Shown here one piece after another: positions 6,670 through 12,012 of a stretch of DNA of 12,012 nucleotides (position 1 is the first letter of the stretch; every line of letters begins with the position of its first letter). The DNA is from Verrucomicrobia bacterium UBA1200 (GTDB lineage Bacteria > Verrucomicrobiota > Kiritimatiellia > RFP12 > UBA1067): NCBI GenBank assembly GCA_002309765.1, contig DBXY01000060.1, positions 1-12,012 on the forward strand, in the 5' to 3' direction. Below the pieces are notes generated by a model that made no database searches, had not been told where the DNA came from, and was given only the letters and a program-made list of their open reading frames with translations. A program made the position numbers and the translations under genes.

Positions 6670-7923
6670 ATGACTGAAAAGACGCTTCCCCTGTCCCCCG
6701 CCGCGCTGGAAAAACTCGCCGAGCGGTTTCCCACCCCATTCCACCTTTACGACGAGCGCGCCATTTTGGCCAATGTCCGCCGGCTGAAGGCGGCGTTTTC
6801 CTGGTGCCCCGGTTTCCGCGAGTATTTCGCGGTGAAGGCCACGCCCAACCCGCACCTGATGACCATCCTGAAGCGCGAAGGGTTGGGCACGGACTGCAGC
6901 TCGATGGCGGAGCTGGTGCTTTCGGAGCGCACCGGCATCACCGGCGAGTCCATCATGTTCACCTCCAACGACACCCCGGCGGAAGAGTTCGTCAAAGCCA
7001 AGCAGCTGGGCGCGGTGATTAACCTCGACGACATCTCGCACATCCCGTTTCTGGAACGCGCCGCCGGTCTGCCGGATCTGGTGTGCTTCCGCTACAACCC
7101 CGGACCGCTGAAAGGCGGCAACGCGATTATCGGCACCCCGGAACAGGCCAAATACGGGTTCACCCGCCCGCAACTGTTCGAAGGCTACCGGACGCTGATG
7201 GAAAAGGGCGTGCGCAGGTTTGGCCTCCACACCATGGTGGCGTCGAACGAGCTTGACCCGCAGTACTTTATCGACACCGCCGAACTGCTGTTTGACCTGG
7301 TCAACGAGCTTCACGACCAGCTGGGCATCACCTTCGAGTTCGTCAACATGGGCGGCGGGATCGGCATACCCTACCGCCCCGAACAGGACGCGGTTGATCT
7401 GGAACGGGTCAGCGCCGGGGTCAAAGCCGCCTACGAGAAAAAAATCTTGGGACGCGGTCTGCCGCCGCTGAAAATTTATCTGGAATGCGGCCGGATGATT
7501 ACCGGCCCGTACGGGTATCTGGTGGCGCGGGTCCGCCACATCAAGCAGACTTACAAAAATTACGCGGGGCTGGACGCCTGCATGGCAAACTTGATGCGCC
7601 CCGCGCTGTACGGGGCGTACCACCACATCTCCGTGCCGGCGAAAATGGATCTGCCCCGCGACACGATGTACGACGTTACCGGCTCGCTTTGCGAGAACAA
7701 CGACAAGTTCGCCATCGACCGGATGCTGCCGAAGCTGGAGCCGGGCGACCTGATCGTGATCCACGACGCCGGCGCCCACGGCCACGCGATGGGATTCCAG
7801 TACAACGGGAAACTGCGTTCGGCGGAACTGCTGTTGCGCGAGAACGGCGAAGTGGTGCAAATCCGCCGCGCCGAAACGCTCGACGATTACTTCGCCACGC
7901 TCGACTTCGACCTGAAGGTTTAA
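6670..7923 (+). CDS. lysA: Diaminopimelate decarboxylase-type PLP enzyme (LysA-like)
   Basis: A 417-residue fold-III PLP decarboxylase, full length for LysA, which converts meso-diaminopimelate to lysine in the cytoplasm. YFAVKATPNP holds the PLP lysine (K56). FGLHTM (H187), NMGGGIGIPYR (glycine loop about 228-232) and ECGR (272-275) are the usual cofactor-binding segments. LCENNDKF supplies the active-site Cys-Glu pair from the second subunit (C341, E342), and FQYNGKLRSAELL resembles the terminal Y-N...R-x-A-E motif. Two details differ from textbook LysA: CENND instead of a CES-like motif, and GAHGHAMGF instead of GAYG-S-M. A related specificity (another diamino acid or a polyamine carboxylate) therefore remains possible. 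No strong Shine-Dalgarno precedes the ATG, so it may be translationally coupled to the FHA gene. Its TAA overlaps the nrdG stop head-on. Confidence 0.8.
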   Translation: MTEKTLPLSPAALEKLAERFPTPFHLYDERAILANVRRLKAAFSWCPGFREYFAVKATPNPHLMTILKREGLGTDCSSMAELVLSERTGITGESIMFTSNDTPAEEFVKAKQLGAVINLDDISHIPFLERAAGLPDLVCFRYNPGPLKGGNAIIGTPEQAKYGFTRPQLFEGYRTLMEKGVRRFGLHTMVASNELDPQYFIDTAELLFDLVNELHDQLGITFEFVNMGGGIGIPYRPEQDAVDLERVSAGVKAAYEKKILGRGLPPLKIYLECGRMITGPYGYLVARVRHIKQTYKNYAGLDACMANLMRPALYGAYHHISVPAKMDLPRDTMYDVTGSLCENNDKFAIDRMLPKLEPGDLIVIHDAGAHGHAMGFQYNGKLRSAELLLRENGEVVQIRRAETLDDYFATLDFDLKV

Positions 7924-8462
7924 CCGGTCAGGCCCACTCCGGCTTCCGGCCATCCCACCCAATCGGGATCGGTTGACCAGATCGCGGTGCCGGTGCGCAG
8001 CGACGCCGGCACGTTTAGGATGCGCTGGTTGTCGCTTCCCCGGAACAGCAGCTCCAGATTGCGCCGGGCCAGCACAAACCGGCCGTCCACCAGCACATTC
8101 AGCTGTTCCAGGAAATCGCGCACCGCCGGATCGGGATGCGCCAGCAACTCTTCGAAGGTGAAACCGGAATAGGCCGCCAGATCGTACCCTTCGGCGCGGA
8201 GCCGCTTGGCGAGCACCGCCAACGGCGCCGGCTGGCTGAACGGTTCGCCGCCGCTAAAGGTTACGGAACGGTTAAGCGGGTTAAGCTTAATCTGCCGGTA
8301 CACCTCGGCCACATCCAACTTCTCCCCGACCCCGAACTGATGGGTCTGGGGATTTTGGCAGCCGGGACAATGATGCGGACAACCCTGGACAAAAAGGACG
8401 AACCGGAGTCCCGGCCCGTCCGTGATTGAGTCCTGGGTGATGCCGGCCACATCAATCGTCAT
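7920..8462 (-). CDS. nrdG: Anaerobic ribonucleotide reductase activating enzyme NrdG
   Basis: A 180-residue radical SAM protein that installs the glycyl radical on class III ribonucleotide reductase. The cluster motif is VQGCPHHCPGCQNPQT, giving the CxxxCxxC cysteines C28, C32 and C35. DGPGLRFVLF precedes it and SGGEPF (70-75) follows, as in NrdG. Length is normal or slightly long for the family. I prefer the ATG at 8462 over the in-frame GTG at 8465, because the G-rich ribosome binding site (GGGGGGAG) is otherwise too close. It follows the small glycyl-radical ORF by 15 bp in the same reading frame. It converges on lysA with the stop codons sharing TTAA (7920-7923), leaving no room for a terminator between them. 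Confidence 0.93.
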   Translation of the reverse strand: MTIDVAGITQDSITDGPGLRFVLFVQGCPHHCPGCQNPQTHQFGVGEKLDVAEVYRQIKLNPLNRSVTFSGGEPFSQPAPLAVLAKRLRAEGYDLAAYSGFTFEELLAHPDPAVRDFLEQLNVLVDGRFVLARRNLELLFRGSDNQRILNVPASLRTGTAIWSTDPDWVGWPEAGVGLTG

Positions 8463-8477
8463 CACTCCCCCCTGAAA

Positions 8478-8654
8478 CTATTCGTTGCCGGAGCAGGAGC
8501 AATTGCTGCCCATACCGTGCTTAACACGGTCGTGCTCTTCGGAACGCTTGGCGTCGTTAAAGCGGTCAAGCGTGCCCACGAGGTAACCCGTGATGCGACG
8601 GATACGTTCAAATTTCACACCTTTGCCAGCGGTGGCGGCATTCTGTTCGCTCAT
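8478..8654 (-). CDS. nrdD: Free-standing glycyl-radical domain of NrdD (58 aa)
   Basis: This small ORF encodes MSEQNAATAGKGVKFERI, then RRITGYLVGTLDRFNDAK and RSEEHDRVKHGMGSNCSCSGNE. It aligns with the extreme C-terminus of class III reductases. From memory, E. coli NrdD has RRVCGYL...PFNAGKQEEVKRRVKH, with the radical on the Gly of GYL. Here that residue would be G23. The preceding 760-residue NrdD lacks this segment, so the ORF is the missing radical domain on its own. AAAGGA (8669-8664) lies 9 nt before the ATG, a good ribosome binding site. It is in the same frame as NrdD, separated by TAG and 13 sense codons. The tail carries two cysteines (C52, C54). Alternatives: the C-terminal part of a read-through NrdD, or the 3' half of a gene broken by a nonsense change. 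The domain identity is strong; its independence is the open question. Confidence 0.85.
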   Translation of the reverse strand: MSEQNAATAGKGVKFERIRRITGYLVGTLDRFNDAKRSEEHDRVKHGMGSNCSCSGNE

Positions 8655-8693
8655 TTCTTTCTGTCCTTTCGTACTGTATGATGGTAAAAAACA

Positions 8694-10976
8694 CTAACAC
8701 TTGGAAGTTAAGCACGGCATGTTCGGATAAATCCGGCAAAGTTCCGCGAATTTCGCCGGATCGATGTCCTCATTCTCGCGCCGCCCGCAACGCGGGCAAA
8801 CATCCTCAATCACCCCGGTGTAACCGCAAACCGGATCGCGATCCACCGGATGGTTAATCGAACCGTAGCCGATGCCCGCGTCGTGCATGGCGCGGATAAT
8901 GGCTTCGAAAGCCTTGGGGTTGCGGGCGGCGTCGCCGTCCAACTCCACGTAAGAGATATGCCCGGCGTTGGTAAGCGCATGGTAAGGCGCCTCCAGACGG
9001 ATCTTGTCGAACGCGGAAATCTTGAACCGGACCGGAATGTGGAAACTGTTGGTGTAGTAGTCCTTGTCGGTCACGCCCGGAATAATGCCGTAACGCTTGC
9101 GGTCCATCCGCACGAAACGTCCGGCCAAGCCCTCGGCGGGCGTCGCCAGCAGCGTGTAGTTCATGTGGCGTTCCGCCGCGCGCTTGTCCAGGAACTCGCG
9201 CATCATACCGACAATCTCCAAGCCCTTCTTCTGCATCTCCTCGCTCTCGCCGTGGTGCTTGCCGTAAAGCGCGGTGAGGGTTTCGGCCAGACCGATGAAA
9301 CCGACCGAGAGCGTGCCGTGCTTCAGCACTTCGCGCAGCTCGTCGTTCCAGCCCAGTTTCTTGGAATCGATCCACACACCCTGCCCCATCAGGAACGGGA
9401 AGTTGCGGACGCACTTCTTGGCCTGGATCTCAAAGCGGTCTTCCAGCTGGCGGCAGACCAGATCCACCATTTTGAGCAGCTTCTCTTTGAAGATCGCCTC
9501 GTTGTGGTCGGCCTCAATCGCCAACCGCGGCAGGTTAATCGAGGTGAAGCTCAAGTTGCCGCGCCCGGTGGCGATCTCGCGGCTGGGATCGTAAACGTTC
9601 GCCATCACGCGGGTCCGGCATCCCATGTAAGAAATCTCGGTCTCGGGGTGACCGGGCTTGTAGTACTTCAGGTTGTACGGCGCGTCGATGAAGGAGAAAT
9701 TCGGGAACAAGCGCTTCGCGCTCACGCGGCAGGCCAACTGGAACAAATCGTAGTTGGGATCGCCGGGGTTGTAGTTAACGCCCTCTTTGACGCGGTAAAT
9801 CTGGATCGGGAAGATCGGGGTCTCGCCCTGCCCCAAACCCTTCTCGGTAACCAACAGCATATTGTGCACCACCATCCGCCCTTCCGGGGAGGTGTCCATG
9901 CCGAAGTTGACCGAGCTGAACGGCGTCTGGGCGCCGGCGCGGCTGTGCATCGTGTTCAGGTTGTGCAGCAACGCTTCCATCGCCTGATAAGTCGCGCTGT
10001 CGGTTTCCTCGTACGCCTCTTTCTTCACGAAGTCCTGAATGCGCTTGGCCAACCCGCTGTTGCCGCACTTGAGCGTCAGCCAAGCCAGAAACGCGGCGTC
10101 CGGTGCGTCCTGATCGATCACGCGCAGCTTCTGCCCGGTCTTCTCCTCGATATCCGCCACGGCGGCCTTCACCTCGTCCTTGGTCAACGCGACCTCGGGG
10201 GCCAACAGCTCAAACGCCTTGACGGTGTTGGAAACCACGCTCTTGCGGTAGGTCTTTTGGACGCCGGGCGCCAAGCCGTAGTCGAAATTCTGAATCGACT
10301 GCCCGCCGTGCTGGTCGTTCTGGTTGGACTGCACCGCGATGCAAGCCAACGCCGCGTAGCTGCGGATGTCGTTCGGCTCGCGCAGATAACCGTGGCCGGT
10401 CGAGAAGCCGCCTTTGAACAGGGTCAGCAGATCAATCTGGCAGCAAGTGGTGGTGAGCGCGTAGAAATCAAAATCGTGGATGTGGATGTCGCCCTCGTGG
10501 TGCGCTTTGGCGTGTTCCGGCGACAGCAGGTATTTCTCGTTGTAATCCTTCGCCCCCTCGCATCCGTATTTGAGCATCATGCCCATCGGGGTGTCACCGT
10601 CCACGTTCGCGTTGTCGCGCTTCATGTCGCTGTCGATCGCGTCGGAGAAGGTGATCTCGTCGTAAATCTTCATCAGGTTGGTTTTGCGCTCGCGGGTCTT
10701 GGTGCGGGAGGCCCGGTACAGGATGTACGCCTTCGCCACATCCTCGAACCCGTGGTGCATCAGCGACCGCTCCACCTCGTCCTGAATCTCTTCCACCGAC
10801 GGATTCGCGTTTTTGAACTGCTCGCTAAGATGAATGATTACGCTGTTGGTCATCATCTGCGCGTCGGACAACGTTCCGTGCCCGGTCGCGTACATCGCCC
10901 GATAAATCGCCTCCGTGATTTTCGCGGCGTCAAACTGCGCGATTCGGCCATCGCGCTTAATGATACTGCTGAACAT
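8694..10976 (-). CDS. nrdD: Anaerobic (class III) ribonucleoside-triphosphate reductase, main chain lacking the radical domain
   Basis: NrdD reduces ribonucleoside triphosphates to deoxy forms under anoxic conditions. The N-terminus (about 3-95) is an ATP-cone, the dATP/ATP switch, starting SSIIKRDGRIAQFDAAKIT. The ten-stranded barrel follows, with active-site cysteines probably in TTTCCQIDL (C178/C179) and SYMGCRTR (C453). GDIHIHDFDF, FGMDTSP and NLSFTSINLPRLA are typical. A zinc-like site follows in RDPVCGYTG and VCPRCGRRE (C717, C727, C730). The usual fourth cysteine position holds D714, and extra cysteines occur at 747, 755 and 760. The chain stops at TAG (8696-8694) just after this site, before any GYL radical motif, which is found in the next ORF. 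The start at 10976 has AAGGGA upstream. First gene of nrdD-radical domain-nrdG, with NrdR-like boxes at its promoter. Confidence 0.93.
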   Translation of the reverse strand: MFSSIIKRDGRIAQFDAAKITEAIYRAMYATGHGTLSDAQMMTNSVIIHLSEQFKNANPSVEEIQDEVERSLMHHGFEDVAKAYILYRASRTKTRERKTNLMKIYDEITFSDAIDSDMKRDNANVDGDTPMGMMLKYGCEGAKDYNEKYLLSPEHAKAHHEGDIHIHDFDFYALTTTCCQIDLLTLFKGGFSTGHGYLREPNDIRSYAALACIAVQSNQNDQHGGQSIQNFDYGLAPGVQKTYRKSVVSNTVKAFELLAPEVALTKDEVKAAVADIEEKTGQKLRVIDQDAPDAAFLAWLTLKCGNSGLAKRIQDFVKKEAYEETDSATYQAMEALLHNLNTMHSRAGAQTPFSSVNFGMDTSPEGRMVVHNMLLVTEKGLGQGETPIFPIQIYRVKEGVNYNPGDPNYDLFQLACRVSAKRLFPNFSFIDAPYNLKYYKPGHPETEISYMGCRTRVMANVYDPSREIATGRGNLSFTSINLPRLAIEADHNEAIFKEKLLKMVDLVCRQLEDRFEIQAKKCVRNFPFLMGQGVWIDSKKLGWNDELREVLKHGTLSVGFIGLAETLTALYGKHHGESEEMQKKGLEIVGMMREFLDKRAAERHMNYTLLATPAEGLAGRFVRMDRKRYGIIPGVTDKDYYTNSFHIPVRFKISAFDKIRLEAPYHALTNAGHISYVELDGDAARNPKAFEAIIRAMHDAGIGYGSINHPVDRDPVCGYTGVIEDVCPRCGRRENEDIDPAKFAELCRIYPNMPCLTSKC

Positions 10977-11068
10977 GCCTGTCCCTTGTATTATGCTGCA
11001 ATGTGTTTAACGGCTAATGCCGCCTAAAAACCGTCCCATCCCCTGATAGGGCCAAAAAAACAAATGCA

Positions 11069-11097
11069 AGTATACACAACCTCTTGTGCTAATGCAA
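11069..11097 (-). promoter_or_regulatory. Promoter of the nrdD operon
   Basis: On the minus strand TTGCAT (11097-11092) and TATACT (11074-11069) are spaced by exactly 17 bp. Transcription would begin near 11062, leaving about 85 nt of leader before the nrdD ATG. AT-rich tracts directly upstream (11100-11154) could act as an UP element. The downstream NrdR-like box fills the spacer, so binding there should block RNA polymerase. Confidence 0.65.
11074..11089. promoter_or_regulatory. NrdR-box-like site, promoter-proximal
   Basis: ACACAACCTCTTGTGC agrees at about 12 of 16 positions with the NrdR box as I recall it (acaCwAtATaTwGtgt). The outer ACACAA/TTGTG arms are intact and the AT centre is replaced by CCTC. 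It sits between the -35 and -10 elements of the nrdD promoter. Its start is 31 bp from that of the second box, the spacing known for tandem NrdR sites. Confidence 0.55.
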
Positions 11098-11104
11098 TAG
11101 CAAA

Positions 11105-11120
11105 ATACAAAATATTGTGT
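11105..11120. promoter_or_regulatory. NrdR-box-like site, upstream
   Basis: ATACAAAATATTGTGT matches about 14 of 16 positions of the recalled NrdR-box consensus. It lies just upstream of the nrdD -35 element and three helical turns from the promoter-proximal box. NrdR is the ATP/dATP-sensing repressor of ribonucleotide reductase operons; its gene is not in the window. Confidence 0.65.
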
Positions 11121-11196
11121 TTTTTTGCAAAAAAACGTTTTTTTTCATTTTTTTCGCCAAAATGTCATTTACGGCTACCCAAACCGATTTTTTTTT
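11120..11196. other. Phased A/T-tracts, probably curved DNA, between nrdD and the isomerase-like gene
   Basis: Runs of 7-9 T or A occur at 11120-11126, 11129-11135, 11138-11145, 11148-11154 and 11188-11196. The first four are centred 9-10 bp apart, close to one helical turn. The second and third form a perfect palindrome of A7-CG-T7 (11129-11144). This stands out in a GC-rich genome. It lies directly upstream of the nrdD promoter and within the leader region of the diverging plus-strand gene, where bending could aid polymerase or repressor binding. Confidence 0.5.
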
Positions 11197-11275
11197 GCTA
11201 TTATAAACAATGCCAAATGACTGCTGGCAATTTGTTTTAGCGGGTTTTACCGCATATTAACCAAGGAGAAACCAA

Positions 11276-12012
11276 ATGGCAAGAAAAGTTACCATCGTCA
11301 CCGGCCAGTGGGCCGACATGACTTTTGAAGATGTTTGCAAAACCATGTCCGGCTTCGGCTACGACGGGTTGGAAATCGCGACCTGGGGCGACCATCTCGA
11401 CGTAGAGAAAGCCGCGAAGAGCAAGGCTTACTGCGAAGACCGGTTGGAAATCCTAAATCGTTACGGCTTAGGGACTTGGGCTTTGCAGGCGCACCTTTCC
11501 GGTCAGCTGCTCTGCGACAATCTCGACGAGCGCCACAACGCCTGGGTGCCGGAAAAGATCCGCGGCGACTACAAAGCGATGCGCCAGTGGGCGATCAAAT
11601 TCCAGAAGCTGATCCCGAAAGCCGCCCGCAATATGGGCGTGGACATCGTCACCAACTTCACCGGCTCCCCGATCTGGCAGTATCTGTACTCCTTCCCGCC
11701 GGTGACGCAGTCGATGATTGAGGACGGCTACCGCCAGGTCGCGAAGACCATGAAACCGATTCTCGACGTATTCGCTGACTACGGCGTGAAGTTCGCGCTG
11801 GAGGTCCACCCCACCGAGATCGCGTTCGATATCGCCTCGGCGGAACGCACCCTCGACGCGCTGGACGGGCACCCCGCGTTCGGTTTCAACTATGATCCGT
11901 CGCACCTCGGCTACCAGGGCGTGGACTACATCAAGTTCATCCGCACCTTCAAGGACCGCATCTTCCACGTCCACATGAAGGACGCCTGGTGGGGACACGG
12001 CGACGGCACGGT
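11276..12012 (+). CDS. Xylose isomerase-like TIM-barrel protein (sugar phosphate isomerase/epimerase family), 3' end missing
   Basis: The first 245 residues are visible and the frame is still open at the right edge. The sequence matches the AP-endonuclease-2/xylose-isomerase-like superfamily, cytoplasmic metal-dependent isomerases, epimerases and related sugar enzymes. FGYDGLEIATWGDHLD (about 27-42) is the typical first strands. ALEVHPTE contains the likely metal ligand E176, NYDPSHLGYQG contains D207 and H210, and FHVHMKDAWW contains H231/H233 and D236. The final metal ligand would lie beyond the edge. The start at 11276 has AAGGAG (11263-11268) seven bases upstream. It diverges from nrdD across about 300 bp of AT-rich DNA. 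No clear promoter was settled. The precise substrate cannot be inferred; such genes often sit in sugar or inositol catabolic clusters, but the downstream context is not visible. Confidence 0.85.
   Translation, partial: MARKVTIVTGQWADMTFEDVCKTMSGFGYDGLEIATWGDHLDVEKAAKSKAYCEDRLEILNRYGLGTWALQAHLSGQLLCDNLDERHNAWVPEKIRGDYKAMRQWAIKFQKLIPKAARNMGVDIVTNFTGSPIWQYLYSFPPVTQSMIEDGYRQVAKTMKPILDVFADYGVKFALEVHPTEIAFDIASAERTLDALDGHPAFGFNYDPSHLGYQGVDYIKFIRTFKDRIFHVHMKDAWWGHGDGT

Noticed and set aside
6181..7962. A 593-codon minus-strand open frame opposite the FHA and decarboxylase genes
   Set aside because: It spans two well-supported plus-strand genes and their gap. The product is rich in His, Gln, Arg and Val without family motifs, as expected for a shadow frame.
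8850..11027. A 725-codon open frame on the plus strand, opposite nrdD
   Set aside because: It lies antisense to a clearly recognised NrdD. Its translation has no known motif and the composition typical of GC-rich mirror frames, and there is no matching ribosome binding site.
10977..11062. A riboswitch (for example cobalamin) in the nrdD leader
   Set aside because: The leader is only about 85 nt and shows only a 4-bp CGGC/GCCG hairpin. No B12-box or other conserved aptamer pattern is visible.
11231..11260. TTGTTT-N17-TATTAA as a promoter of the isomerase-like gene
   Set aside because: Transcription would start within or right at the AAGGAG ribosome binding site, leaving almost no leader, so it is not a convincing promoter.
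1..12012. CRISPR arrays, tRNA, rRNA or prophage attachment sites
   Set aside because: No regularly spaced direct repeats, no tRNA-like cloverleaf or rRNA core sequences, and no duplicated att-like ends were noticed by eye on either strand.

Overview
The window suggests an anaerobic, fairly GC-rich bacterium. Its only ribonucleotide reductase here is the oxygen-sensitive class III enzyme (NrdD/NrdG). It also carries a secreted GH-A type glycoside hydrolase and a periplasm- or surface-targeted glycerophosphodiesterase. The mix of xylose-isomerase-like enzymes, carbohydrate genes and an FHA protein fits a PVC-group lineage (Lentisphaerota, Kiritimatiellota or a relative), but that placement is an inference from gene style only.

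Layout. (1) Positions 1 to about 1700 form an AT-richer accessory stretch, all on the minus strand: the 5' end of an RHS/YD-repeat reading frame running off the left edge, a decayed IS3-like transposase start, and an unrecognised exported 245-residue protein. (2) Positions 1720-5942 hold a tight minus-strand operon, transcribed GDPD -> OPA/GlpT-like transporter -> secreted GH-A hydrolase, with a good promoter at 6020-6048. It looks like a scavenging unit that releases glycerol phosphate and imports an organophosphate, joined to a glycan-cleaving enzyme. (3) Diverging from it, 6172-7923 (plus) encodes a membrane-anchored FHA protein and a DAP-decarboxylase-type PLP enzyme, under a promoter with an operator-like inverted repeat. 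(4) Positions 7920-10976 (minus) carry the class III RNR cluster nrdD - detached glycyl-radical domain - nrdG. It is driven by a strong promoter overlapped by two NrdR-box-like sites 31 bp apart. (5) From 11276 (plus) a xylose-isomerase-like TIM-barrel gene runs off the right edge.

Most interesting observation: the 760-residue NrdD ends before its glycyl-radical motif. That motif (RRITGYL...RVKH) lies in a separate 58-codon ORF immediately downstream, in the same reading frame. Only one UAG and 13 sense codons separate the two, and the small ORF has its own ribosome binding site. A second UAG then separates it, again in frame, from nrdG. Either this is a two-piece class III RNR with a free-standing radical subunit, or the UAG is read through or is a mutation or assembly error.
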